64,000 bases of DNA from Hyaloscypha bicolor E (taxonomy: Eukaryota > Ascomycota > Leotiomycetes > Helotiales > Hyaloscyphaceae): contig NW_020194594.1 in NCBI RefSeq assembly GCF_002865645.1, forward strand, positions 868,001-932,000, written 5' to 3'. Positions 46,556-61,000 of this stretch are shown in pieces. The position numbers and the translations under genes were made by a program. The notes below the pieces were generated by a model that saw nothing but the letters and a program-made list of their open reading frames with translations, did no database searches and was not told the DNA's origin. Position 1 is the stretch's first letter. Every line of letters starts with the position of its first letter.

Positions 46556-49500
46556 ATATTTTATAGTAAGTAATATAAGAAAGATAGAAACTTTATAGTT
46601 AAGGTAATATTCTTATAAAATTTTAAGGGATATTTATAAGGCAGATTATTAGCTTAGTAAGTTAGGAGAGAAAAGGGCTATTATAATACCTTAAGCCTAA
46701 GGCTAAAATATTAAGAATATATAAGTATTAATCTTAGTATCTTATATTAATTTCTAATATATCTAATAACTTGAATATGGGTTAGTTATAAGATATAGTT
46801 ACTAATATAATATATAGAAATAGTAAAAATAGAGGCTAATTATAGAAGAAAAAGAAGTAAAGAAAATAAAATAAGAAATATTATACTAAGATAATATAAG
46901 TCAGATCTTAGTTAGAATTAGACTTTAGTACTCGGAAATAAAGTTATATTATTAATTTATATATTATTTTTAGTTATAATAAAAGCCGGAATTAAAGTAG
47001 TTTTAATCTTAGTAATAAAGCTTATTTCTAAGTCCGAAAAAGATATCTAAAAGAGAAAATACTCTTAAATTTAAATAAAATAATAAACTAGAATTAGAAA
47101 TAAGAATTAAAAAGAAATTAGAAATAAGAAATTATATAAATAAACTAGAGAAGCTTCTAGAAAAAGAAATAGATACTAAGTAAAGAAAGAAAAGAGAATT
47201 TAGAAAAGTTAGAAAAATTAGCGAAATTATATTTATTATTTTTATTACTTTTAATAATATTAATAAATATATCTAGTTTAGTGAAATTAAGGGAAAATAT
47301 TATAGGTATTAAGCTAATAAAATAGAAAAGAAAATATAAATAATAGAAATAAGACTAAAAAAGCTATTACTTTATTATTACTAATACTAAAACTCAAACC
47401 TCGATTATATTTATTATTATTAACTAGTTTTTCTCTAATTCCGGTTCCTAAATTAAAAGATATACTTAAATAGGAAATTAGTTCTTTAGGAATATTATTA
47501 ATAGAAGTTTCAGGTATAAAAACTCTATAATTAGCTATAGAAGAAATTATTAAGATTAATATAGCTAAGAATAAATATATACTAATACCAGATTTAAATC
47601 TATTATTTATAGAAGCTTCTAAAGTATTATAGTTTTAGGAAAATAATATTTCTATATTCTTGAAATAATATATAAATATATATAAAAACTATTATATTTC
47701 TAATAATACTAAAAAAAAAGAATTATCTATTATATTTCTCTTATTTATAAGAATTAAATTAAGGCTATATCAGAGTACTATACTAATAATCCAGGAAATT
47801 ACTAGGAAACTAAGTTCTTTAAGGCCTTATTAAAGAAATTCCGAGAATATAATTAGGAAATACTTAAAATTAGCTATAATTTTTTTAATTAGATTATTAT
47901 ATAAGCCTAGAATAAAGAAATCTCGTTTAAGTCTTATATTAATATATTTAATAAAGTATTAAAGAAATTACTAAAAAGGAAAGAAATAGATAAAATTACT
48001 TAGTACTAAGAATTTATAAGGGAATTATTTATTCTAGTAAGAAATTATATTCTTAAGAATATAAACTTTAAGTCTATAGATATTTTTACTTATAAATATA
48101 ATAAGATATATAAGAAAATAGTAATATTTTATTAGTATAAAAAAAAAATATTATTTTAATATTACTAATAACCCAGATATATTTAGACTTAGATAAAAAT
48201 ACTTAAATATAATAGTCTATAATATAATTCCTAAACTAGAAAATAATTATTTCTTACTAGTTTCTCTTATTATATTTCTTAAAGCTATTATAAATATAAG
48301 TAAGAAAAGAACCTAGTTTATAACTAATTATATAAAATCTACTAAAAGTAATAAACCTAAAAGAAATAATATTAACTAGCTAGTAAAAAGTCTAGAAAAA
48401 CTATTTATTATTACTATAACTTAAAAAGACTTATAAAAATAACTTAATATAGCTATTATTATAATTCGGGAATATATCTATAGCCTACTTATATAGCCTA
48501 GCTAATTATAGTAAATATAATAGTATTAATAGCCTAGTAAATATAATTCGAGTTTTTAGGAAAGATATACTAGAAGTTATAATAGAGGTTATAAAGAATA
48601 CTATAATAGCTATAATAATTAAGCTAGAATAAGTAAAGAATCTAAATAATTATATTCTAGAGAAAGTTAGTCTCAAATATAATTAGAAAATATTACTTAA
48701 GTTAATATAGCTTATAATATAGACCTAAAACCGAGAAAATAAATTTATTATAGATATTATAATAAAAATAAGAATAATAATATTAATCTAGAATATATTT
48801 ATATTTCTTAGTTCTATTATTTACTAATAAAAAAACTTATAAACTATAAATATACTTATTAATTTAATAGAAAATAGTATAAAGAGCTATTTAAGCCTAA
48901 ATAAGAAAGTATTTTCTTTTTTCTTACTAATAAATACTAGTAGTTTAACTAAATTATTTCCTAAGTTTAAAAAGAAGAATTTAATTATAACTTAAATACT
49001 TAACCTAAAAATATCTAGAGATTAATAAGAGATATCTAGTTTATTAGGTAAGAAAAAGAAAAAGGAACTAGCTAACCAGAATCTATATATAGAAATAAGT
49101 AAGTTATATTTAGGAAATCTAAATAGCCGCCTTATTTTAGAGGAAATTATATTAGAATTACTAATACTTTAGGTTCTAGAATTAATAAATAATATTAAGA
49201 TTTAGCTATAAATAGTATTTCTATTAATATTATAATAGGTTTCTTATTAAGAAGAAAAAGAAAAGAGGTAAAAATAGCTAAAAAGATTTTCCGAAAATAA
49301 GCTAGAATAGAAAAAAAGCTATTTTATATAAGAGGCTAGAAAAATATTATTTTAAGAAATAATAAATAAGGAAATAGCCTAGCTAAGAATATAAATATTA
49401 ATACTTCCGGGAATAAATAAAATAAATTAGGAACTTAATATATTCTTAATTATAATAAGTATAGAATTCCTAAAATTAATAATATTTTAATAAAATTACT

Positions 49501-52285
49501 AAAGAAAGTAATTATTTTATTTCTGAAAACTTAGAAAAAACGAAAATACTTATTAATACCTTAAAAATACTAGATCTAGCTATTATATTTTAGAACTAAT
49601 AGATTAAGAATAATACTTTCTATTTTACTATTTTATAAATAGGAAATACTATTATATTAAATATAGTTAGATATACTAGGAGATTTATAAAACTAGTAGC
49701 TATAGCTTATATAATAAATAGAATATTTAAAGAATTAAAAATACTAATTTAAGTATCTAATACTAATAGAATTATTTAATTTAAAAATAATAGTATTAAT
49801 ATTTAAATATTACTAGCTTATAAATATATTATATAAACTCTATATTTCTAATTTATATTTCGAGAATCTTAAGGAAATATTAAATATAAAAAAATAATTA
49901 ATACTAGAACTAAAATTAATATTTTTCCCAAAAAGATTTCTAGAAATATTAATAAAGTAATATATAATATTATAAATTATTAAATATTTATTATTACTAG
50001 AATAAAATTTGGATTTATAAAAATAGTAAAGCTTAGAGCTAAAATTATAAATAAAATAAAATATAAAAATATATTCTTTCTAGTTAAAAAAGCTTTAAAG
50101 ATCCTACTTAATTAATTATTCTTAGTAAAGATAAAAATAAATATTATATATAGAAATAATAATTTATAAAATAAAAGATTTACTAATCTTAAAAATAACT
50201 AAAATACCTATATTATTATAATTATTTTACTTTTAAAAAATACTAGAAAGTAAAAAAAAGTAATAGTTTAAGAATACTAAGCTTTTAGAATTAAAGAATT
50301 AAGTAATATAAAGTAAGAAACTAAAAGTAAAAAGAAAAAATAAAGCCTAATATTATAACTAGTAATAATATTAGGAAAAACGAAAAGATACCGGAATTTC
50401 CTATAAAATTTTTTATTTTGGGTTTAGAAATTTAGGAAATTAATAATATTTTTAGAGAAACTAAAATAAAAAAGGCTCTAATTAGAGTATTATTAAGAGT
50501 AGTTCCGGAATTAATAAAAAAAGAAATAAAAAGAATATTAAGTAAAGATATTTCTAAAGAAAAAATAAAGTAATATTTCCTAATAATAATAAAGTAATAT
50601 TTCCGAAGCTAAAAAATATTAAACTTAAGACTAGAAAGAATTCTAGAATATATAAAAGCTTAAAAAAGATATATTAAAATACTAGATAAAAAGATATTTT
50701 TTATATCTAATTAAAAAAAAGCTAAGTAAAAAAGTTATAAATTCCGGAGATTAGATAAAAAAAATACTAAAGAAAATAATTATAGCTCTTAAAAAAAAAA
50801 AAATAATTATAGTCTATTTCTAGTTACAGGAATATATAAAATAAAGAATAAGAAAATTTAACTAGTAAATACTAATAATAGAACTAGAGAAGGCCCTAGT
50901 AAATATTCGAACTAGTTTAAGAAATCTAAAGCTAGAAAATACTTATAAAAATATACTAGGAAATATAAAAATTACCTTTTACTAAAAATATTAGTTATTT
51001 TAAGAAATTTATAACTTATTTTGGAATATCTTAAGTAATTAGATATTAGTAACTAGTTTTAGAAAAAGAAACTAGTTATATTTTAAGAATTAAGAATTAA
51101 TTAAGAAAATATAATTATATTTAATTAGAAAGAAATAGGAAAAGTTTATAAAAATATTAGTTTATTTATTTTAATTAAGACTATTAAATATAAAGTCTAA
51201 TAAAAAAAGAATTTCTTATATCCTAAAGCTCTAGTATTAGTAATAATAAAAATATTATTAGAATACCTAAATTATAAAGTTCTTAAGAAATATAATAAAT
51301 CTTACTAAAATTTATAATTCTTAGTTATAAAGAAGATTACTAGAACTTATAAACTAATTAATACTATTATAAAAATAAATTTAGTAATCTTATAAGATAC
51401 TAATCCATTTCTATTTATTAATAAGATCTCAAAGAAATTTACTAAATATATTTATATTTCTTTAATTAATTTCTTTTCTAAATATAATTAACTTATACTA
51501 GATACTTATAATAGAGATTTAACTATATTTATAATATTTTTAGGGCTATTAAAAATAATTATACTATCTTAGGAAGCTACTAATTCCATTATATAATTTA
51601 TATAGGTTATTATAACTATTCTAGAGAATTTATTTCCTAAAATTACTATATTATTTATTAATAATATTAGAATTAAGGAACCTTATATAAATTATAATAA
51701 ATAGCTTATTTTACCTGAAATTTAGTATTTTATATTTAAATATCTTTAAAACCTGGATATAACCCTAAATAAAATTAAATAAGCTAAAGCTAATATAAAA
51801 GAAAAATTATAGTTTTATTATAATAGAATAATTATTATTAGCTTTATTTATAAAGTACTTAGAAAAAGCTTTTTAAATTTAGGAATTACTAAGATCTTAA
51901 AATAGAAATATTATAATAATATAACTAAAAGTGAGGCATTTATTAGAATTATTATTTATTATTATATTTAGATTAAAGGCTTTATAATTATTATTAAACT
52001 CATTTATTACTTAATAAAGAAAGATATAATATAGAACTAGAATAATAAATAAAAGCAAGCTATATAAATTCTTTAAGAAAAGCTTATTATAGCTCTAATA
52101 TTCTATAAATTATATTATAATTTATTAGAAAATTAGGAAATAATTATATTAGTAATAAATACTAGCTTGGATAAATAAGGTAAAACTCTTAGTTAATATA
52201 ATAATAAAAAATAAAAAAATAAAGTTATATAATATAAGTCTAAAATCTAAAATAATACTAAATAAAGATATAATATTACTAAAAG

Positions 52286-55200
52286 AAAATACCAAGAACT
52301 AGTAAAGTATTTATAGAAAGTATAATTCTAGCTATATAGAGTTTATTTTATTCTTAAACTAGATACTAATATATTTATTATATAGCTAAGTAAAATAGCT
52401 ATAGATTTTCCTAGAACTCTAGTTACTTACTAGCTAATATAAATTTAGTTATTTAATTTTAAAATTAAGTATATTAAGGGAACTAAATATATTATTACTA
52501 ATAAATTATTAAGATATTTATAATAAGAAAATAATACTAAAAATAATAAGAATATTAATAAATAATTAGTAATAGAGCTTAATATTATTAGAATAGTACC
52601 TATTAAATAGAAAATTTAAATAAAGAAAATAATTCCGGTTTAGTTATATAATATTATTTTAAAGAATCTAATTCCTAAGATCTTTACTAGATATTTAAAT
52701 AATAGTATCTAGTTACTAGAGATTAATAATTAAAGCCTTATTATATCTAGAAATAAATTAGTAATATTAAAAAATAATAAAATCCGGAAGTTATATAGTA
52801 AAAACTATAGCCTTTTATATATAACTACTAGTAAAATAGTAAATAATAATACTAATTTATATACTTTATTTAATAACCTAATTATTTTATTAGATTTTTT
52901 AAATAATAGCTATTTTAAATAATACTAGAATATTATATAATACCTTATAATATTTTTTAGACTAGAAGAAATATCTAGAGCCAAGTTTTAAAAGTTAAAT
53001 AGAAAAGCTTTAAATTATAATATAAGAGATTAATTACTATAGAGAATTATATTTAAAATATACTTACCTTAATTTATTATTAATAATTAAAAATAAAGGG
53101 AAATTATTATTAAAGAACTATATAATAAGATTAGATATATTAGAAGAAAAAATATCTTTTATTTAGTAGCTAGTTATTATTACTAGGAAAGTTATTATAA
53201 CTATATATAAAAGTATATTAATACTTATAAGATCTATTAATATAAGAATAAAAGAAGATAAAAAGAAGTTCTATATTTAATAAAAGCTATATTTCTTTTT
53301 TATTACTTTAGAATTAATATAATTAAATTACTAGATTATAAAAAATATAACTTATTAGTTATTACTAGAAATAACTTCTTAGAATAAATTAAAGCTAGAT
53401 CTTTAAAGAACCTAACTAGTAAGAAAGTTACTAAGTTTATTTAGAAAGAAATTATTTATAGATATAGTTTATTTAGATAACTTAAGATAAATAATAGATC
53501 GGAATTTAAAAAAATAGTAATTTAGGAATTTAATAAGCTAGAAATTAATAGAATTATTATTTTGGCCTATAATTTTAAAAGAAATAATATAATTAAAAGA
53601 AAATATTAACTAATTATTTAAGTATTTATAATACTTATAATAAATAAAATGAAGCCTTAGGTAGATTTACTATTATATATTTTATTTACTAATTAAGTTA
53701 TTATATATAGACTAACTAGATTTATTTTCTTTTATATAATTTATAATAAGAAAATAATATTATTTATAGAAATATACTTTCTAATCTAGAGAATACTTAA
53801 ATAAAATAAAGTCTATAATAAAGAAATATTTCTAGAAATATATATAAAATAAATATAAATAAGAAATAAAAATATTAAAATAGCTAGAATAAAGAAAAAT
53901 AAAAAATATTAAGAAAAAAAGAAGTAATTTAATACTATTTACTAGATTTATTTAAAGCCTATTTCTAAAAAAAATCTAGTTCTTATATATAATATTAAAT
54001 TAATAAATTAAGATAAATTAAGAAATATAAAGCTATTATATTATTAGCTTAGCTTATATAAAATAAGATATATAAATTAACTAAAAGAATATTATATACT
54101 AGAAGAATTTAATAATATTATATTTTAAAAAATATATATTAGAAATTAACTTAAATAATTAATTAAAAGAAATAAATTCTGGTATTTCCCTAAAAATAAA
54201 ATTAATAATAAATATATATCTATAAATAAATATTTTAAAATAGATATAAAACTAAAAAGAAAAATAATTATAAAATATTATAAGTAAAATAATATTTAGA
54301 AAATCAAGAAAGCTATTAGTATTATTATATATATTTTAGAATTACTAGAATTAGAAAAAGTAAAATATATTTTCTTTATAAAAAATTAGAAGAAAATATC
54401 TAATAATAAGAGCTTTTCTTAACCTGAAATAAAACTTATTATTTTTAATTCTTTATATATTTTTAATTTTTTTCTTTTAATTAATATTTATAATCTTTAG
54501 AAAATATTATTATTAGACTATTATTCTAGAAATTAGATAAGCTTTATTATTACTTATTTCTTATTATTATTTAATTATTATTACTAAATAATATTCTTAA
54601 TATATGAAATTCTATTATTAGATCTTAGGAATTAAATATAAAGGATTTCTTTTAGTATAAAAATAAATAAGGAATTAAAAAATTACCTTATAAATTCTTA
54701 ATTCTAAATTATAATAATAAATAATAATTATATTTGAAATTAGAAAAAGAAAAGAAAAAAAAAATCTTTTATATATATCTTACTAAACTAGAAATCTTTT
54801 AAAGACTTTATTTACTTTTTTAACTAGTTATTTTTATAACTTATACTAATCTAAAGCTTAACTATAATATTTATAAATCTCGATTTTAACTTGAATTACT
54901 ATTATAATTTTCCTTATAATACTTAAATAAACTTCCTAATTAGAAGTTATATATAAATAAAATAGCTAAACTAGAAGCCTTATAAAAGAAAAAAAAATCT
55001 TATTAAATTTAATAGTTATTTTTAAAGATTCTTAATAATATATAATTCTAGAAATCTATTAGATATTAGATAAACTAGATTTACTTATTTAAAGCCTATT
55101 TTATATTAGAAAACCTATTTTCTTTTTAATATAACTATAGCTATTCTTAAAACTTATACTAAGGCTTAGTTAATATATTATATATTTCTATTTCTATATA

Positions 55201-56506
55201 AAAAGAACTTTTCTTATATAGAACCTATTTCCTAATTAAGATATTATTTTATTACCGGGAACTAATTATTTTTTTAAAAAGCTAATATAATTTACTAATT
55301 CTTATTATTAATTTATTTCTTACTATTAAATATTATTTAAATAATTCTTATATTCTTAATATTAATTCGAAATACCTAATCTTTCTATATTCTATATTAA
55401 TTTTAATATTAACTATTTTAAACTTAATAATAATATTATAAATCCTATTTATATTATTTTATAGTTTTCTTTTTTATATATTCTAATATCTTTAGTATTA
55501 CCTTTATTAATATAAATATTACTTTAAAGTTCTAAATAACTAAATAGTTTTATATTATTTAAATTTGATTTTAATAAGTACTAAATAAATATAATTAGTT
55601 TTCGGAAAAGATATAAATTAGTTTTAGAAAAAGTAATATCTTATTTTAAATTATTTTTTAATTCTATTATTCTAATTTCTTTTTTATTAATACTTACTTT
55701 ATATTTTCTCTAATATCTTTAGTATATTTATATATTTTATCTTTTATATATTTCCTATATTATTTTTTTTCTTTTATATTATTTTTTGAATTAATAGAAA
55801 TATTTCTAAATAAATAAAAAGTCGGGATATACCTATATTATAAAATTTTTATTATTTTCTTTTATATTCTAATACTTTAAATATTACTATTATATTTATA
55901 TTTCTATTATATTATTTTCTTATTTCTCTATTATTATTATTTAGTTTAACTTGCCTTAATTATTTCCTTAATTATATTTTCTTAGGTATATATATTTATA
56001 TTCTTTTTTATAATAGAAGCCTAACTTTATATTTTACTTTTTATAATTATTCCTAATTTATAATTATATTATCTTAAATATATCTAATTATTATATTTAC
56101 TTTCCCTATTATATATATTATTATTTTAGCTTTATTTTCTTATTAAGAAAAAAGAAAAACTCGAATATATATAATATATTTATATAATTTAAGACTATTC
56201 TAATTTACTTTTTGTTTTAAAATATATTTAAAAGAAATTCTTATAATTTCGAGAATCTTTAATTCTATAACCTATAATTATTATATTAATAATATCTTTA
56301 TAATTTATTAAGAATAATAAAATGACCAAAAAATAGATTTCTTAAATTAGTAAAATATAATAGCTAGTTCTTATAAGCTATAATATTATTAAAAGCCTAT
56401 AGGTTAATAGTATTAAAGTTTAGAATATTAAAGAAGCTTAGGTAATTATAAAAGGCCTACTAATACTAGAAAAGATAGCTATAATTACTGAATTTAATAC
56501 AAATAT
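52286..56506 (+). repeat. 4.2-kb direct repeat, copy 1
   Basis: Matches 58024-62239 in the same orientation at an offset of about 5.74 kb, with scattered transitions. It covers the RNase H-to-integrase part of the Gypsy pol and about 2 kb of unrecognised AT-rich sequence after it. Confidence 0.8.
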
Positions 56507-56811
56507 TATAGAAAGAAAACTATAATAAAACAAAAACTTATATAAAGTATACTAGAATATAAAATATAACTTAATAATAAAATAATAAATCAAAAACATA
56601 AATAATAAAGTATAAATAATATATAATATATAAAAGCTTAATTAATTAAATACTTATAAAGAATTATTCTCTAAGTTTATAGAAAAACTAGCTTTCTTAT
56701 ATAATTTTTATAAGTTATATATAAAAGGCCATAGCCTTTATTATATAACCTAAACCTTAAAACCACTAAAATAATATAATTTTTAATAAATATAGCCTAT
56801 TATATTATATT
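56507..56811 (-). repeat. Right ~305-bp LTR-like repeat, inverted and fully RIP-mutated
   Basis: On the minus strand it aligns along its length with 46251-46555; most differences are C-to-T or G-to-A in this copy. Its inner edge coincides with the point where the 4.2-kb direct repeats stop matching. Confidence 0.75.
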
Positions 56812-58022
56812 TAATTCCTTATTTATTTATACTTATTTCCTAAATATTAAAAATATTAAAAAAATCCTATTTAGAATCTAAAATATTAAAATATTCAGGA
56901 TTTTCCTTTATTAGTTAATCTAACTTCTTCTTTATATATTTAAAATAAGACTTATTATTCTTAAATAATCTTATTTTATATTCCCGAATTTATTTAAAAG
57001 TAATCCGAACTCATTTAGCTATATTTTTATACTAAATCTAATATAGTTCTCTATATTAATTAGTATTTACCTTTAACTATTACTTAATTTCTGCCTTTAT
57101 TATAGGATATTAAGGAAGCTTATTATAGTAAATTATATTATAAATTATACTAATATACTTTAAATAAATAGCTTCTTTAAATTTCGTATTATTTATAGTA
57201 TTCTTAAATTAATCTTTAATAAGAAAAAAAAGCTCTAAATAAAAGGCTTTAATAATTTTATAAGAGATTTCATTTTTATATATTCTATTCTTAATAATAA
57301 CTAGACTTATAGGAACTATAATAAAAGGCCTATTAAGTAATAAATTATTATTAAGCTATTCTTTAACTTATATATTATTCGAGAATTAATACTTTCTTAT
57401 AATTTTAGACTTATAAATTACCTAGCTAAAGATATTTATTTATCTAATTAAATAGATTATAGTTAAAGTCTTTTCTCTTATTATCTTTAGTAAATACTTG
57501 CCTATTTCCTTAGTTACTTCTGGCTTAAATTTATTAGAAATAAAGAAGTAATTAATATTTTTAAAGAACTTCTTACTAAAAGTAATAGCTTTTTTATAAT
57601 TTATAAGGAAAATATAGCTAATATTCTAATACTTTTTACTAAGATAGAATTCGCTATTTAAAGCTTTAGTAATAGCTAGATCTTTAGTATTACCTTTATA
57701 CTAATTATAATTAATATTTCTAGAAATAAAGTATTAGGCTAACTAAGAATAAATAACTAGATAAATAAGATATTTACTTAATATCTTATAAAATCCGAGC
57801 CATATTAATAGATTTGCTATTAAAAATTAAGAGGCTAAAATAAAGTAGCTATTACTAAGATCTCTATATATTAATATATTATTTTTTCGGAAATAGAACT
57901 ATAGTATCTCTATTTCTTTTATTAAGAGCTCTTAAATATTAAGCTTCTTAATTTATTTTAGGTAATTCTTCTTATAAATATAGCTATTAATATCTAGATT
58001 AGTAATACTAGACTCAGGAATA
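56812..58022 (-). repeat. Unidentified repeat X, inverted fragment
   Basis: The minus strand matches the + strand from about 63585 to the end of the window (for example minus 57590-57810 against 63790-64000, with long identical stretches such as AATTATAATTAGTATAAAGG). About 0.8 kb of the fragment would match sequence beyond the window. No family motif was recognised. Confidence 0.65.
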
Positions 58023-58023
58023 A

Positions 58024-61000
58024 AAATACTAAAAGCTAATAAAGTATTTATAGAAAATATAATTCTGGCTATATAAAATTTACTTTATTCTTAAACTAAA
58101 TACTAATATACTTATTATATAGCTAAGTAAAATAGCTATGAATTTTCCTAGAACTCTAGTTACTTATTAGCTAGTATAAATTTAGTTATTTAACTTTAAA
58201 ATCAAGTATATTAAGAGAACTAAATATACTATTACTAATAAATTATTAAGATATTTATAGTAAGAAAGTAATACTAAAGATAATAAGAATATTAATAAAT
58301 AGTTAGTAATAGAGCTTAATACTATTAGAATAGTACTTATTAAGCAGAAAATTTAAATAAAGAAAATAGTTCTAGTTTAGTTATATAATATTATTTTAAG
58401 AAATTAGATTTCTAAAATCTTTATTAGATATTTAAATAATAGTATCTAGTTACTAGAGATTAATAATTAAAGCCTTACTATATCTAGAAACAAATTAGTA
58501 ATATTAAAAAATAATAAAATCCGGAAGTTATATAATAAAAACTATAGCCTTTTATATATAACCTCTAGTAAAATAGTAAATAATAATACTAACTCTTATA
58601 TTTTATTTAATAATCCAACTATTTTATTAGATCCCTTAAATAATAGCTATTCTAAATAATACTAGAATATTATATAATACTTTATAATATTTTCTAGACT
58701 AGAAAAAATATCTAGAATCAAGTTTTAAAAGTTAAGTAAAAAAGCTTTAAATTATAATATAAGAGATTAATTACTCTAGAAAATTATATCTAAAATATAC
58801 TTACCTTAACTTATTATTAATAATTAAAAGTAAAGAAAAATTATTATTAAAGAATTATATAATAAGATTAGATATACTAGAAAAAAAAGCATTTTTTACT
58901 TAGTAGCTAGCTATTATTACTAGGAAAATTACTATAACTATATATAGAAGTATATTAATACTTATAAGATCTATTAGTATAAGAATAAAAGAAAATAAGA
59001 AAAAGCTTTATATTTAATAAAAGCTATATTTCTTTTCTATTACCTTAAGATTAATATAGTTAAATTACTAGAATATAAAGAATATAACTTATTAGTTATT
59101 ACTAGAGATAATTTCTTAGAATAGGTTAAAGCTAGATCTTTAAAAAACCTAACTAGTAAAAAGGTTACTAAATTTATTTAGGAAGAAATTATTTATAAAT
59201 ATAATTTATTTAGGTAGCTTAAGGTAAATAGTAAATCGGAATTCAAAGAAATAGTAATTTAGGAACTTAATAAGCTAGGAATTAATAGAATTATTATTTT
59301 GGCCTATAATTTCAAGAGAAATAATATAATTAAAAAAGAATATTAACTAATTATTTAAGTACTTATTATATTTATAATAAGTAAAAAGAAGCCTTAGGTA
59401 AATTATTACTATATATTCTATTTACTAATTAAGTAACTATATATAAACTAATTAGATTTACTTTCTTTTATATAATCTATAATAAAAAAATAATATTATT
59501 TATAGAAATATACTTTCTAACTTAAAGAATATTTAAATAGAATAAAGTCTATAATAAAGAAATATTTCTAGAAATATATATAAAACAAATATAAATAAGA
59601 GATAAAGATATTAAAGAAGCTAAAATAAAGAAAAATAGAAGATATTAAGAAAAAAAGAATAATTTAATATTACTTATTAGATTTATTTAAAGCTTATTTC
59701 CGAAAAGAATCTAGTTCTTATATATAATATTAAATTAATAAATTAAGATAAGTTAAGAAATATAAAGCTATTATATTACTAGCTTGGCCTATATAAAATA
59801 AGATATATGAATTAACTAAAAAGATACTATATACTAGAAAAACTTAATAATACTATATTCTAAAAAAATATATACTAGGAATTAACTTAAGTAATTTATT
59901 AAAAGAAATAAATTCTGGTATTTTCCTAAAAATAAAATTAATAATAAGTATATACTTATAAATAAACGTTTTAAAATAAATATAGAACTAAAAAGAAAAG
60001 TAGTTATAGAATACTATAAGTAAAATAGTATTTAGGAAATTAAGAAAGCTACTAGTATTATTATATATATTCTAGAATTACTAGAAATAGAGAAAGTAAA
60101 ATATATTTTCTTTATAAAGAATTAGAAAAGAGTATTTAATAATAGGAGCTTTTCTTAACCTGAAATAAAGCTTATTATATTTAATTCTTTATATATCTTT
60201 TATTTTTTTTTCTAACTAATATTTATAATCTTTAGAAAATATTATTATTAGACTATTATTCTAGAAATTAGATAAGCTTTACTATTACTTATTTCTTACT
60301 ATTATCTAATTATTATTACTAAATAGTATTCTTAATATATGAAATTCTATTATTAGATCTTGGGAATTAAATATAAAGGATTTCTTTTAGTATAAAAATA
60401 AATAAGGAATTAAGAGATTACCTTATAAATTCTTAACTCTGAATTATAGTAATAAATAGTAACTAGGTTTGGAATTAGGGAAAGAAAAAAAAAAGGAAGT
60501 CTTTTATATATATTTTACTAAACTAGAAACCTTTTAAAGGCTTTATTTACTTTTTTAACTAGCTATTCTTATAGCTTATACTAGTTTAAAGCTTAACTAT
60601 AATATTTATAAATCTCGACTTTAACTTAAATTACTATTATAAGTTTCCTTATAATACGTAAATAAACTTCCTAATTAGAAGTTATATATAAATAAAATAG
60701 CTAAACTAGAAGCCCTATAAGAGAAAAGGGAAACCTTATTAAACCTAATAGTTATTTCCGAAAGTACTTAATAATATATAATTCTGGGAATTTATTAAAT
60801 ATTAGATAAACTAGATTTACTTATTTAAAGCCTATCTTATATTAGAAAACCTATTTTTTCTTTAATATAACTATAACTATTCTCAAAACTTATACTAAGG
60901 CTTAGTTAGTATATTATATATTCCTATTTCTATATAAAGAAAACTTCTCTTATATAGAACCTATTCCCTAATTAAGATACCATTTATTACTAAGAACTAA

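Larger units (their letters stand above)
46251..56811 (+). mobile_element. RIP-degraded Gypsy pol region flanked by inverted LTR-like repeats
   Basis: The + strand retains a clear Gypsy RT at about 51300-51700: FLVIKKITRTYKLINTIIKI, then YISLINFFSKYN, FLGLLKIIILS and FINNIRIKEP, matching the fungal FLVRKKDGSYRLVNAAMKIN...FLDDVGVKGP type, with the FLDD active site changed to FINN. Downstream, FKIKYIKGTKYIITNKLLRY (about 52450-52510) matches the RNase H/linker motif RHVPGxxHTAADGLSR. INNRSEFKK with IIILAYNFKRNNIIK (about 53490-53605) matches the integrase core. Gag-type sequence presumably lies at 46.6-50.9 kb but was not recognised. CA/TG depletion and TAG/TAA stops throughout indicate RIP. 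The terminal repeats are inverted, not direct, so this is not one simple LTR element. Confidence 0.75.

Noticed and set aside
46251..56811. Reading the inverted 305-bp repeats as ends of a giant DNA transposon or DIRS element
   Set aside because: The interior has Gypsy-type RT and DDE integrase motifs, and the repeats look like LTRs. Rearrangement or nesting is the simpler explanation, though not proven.
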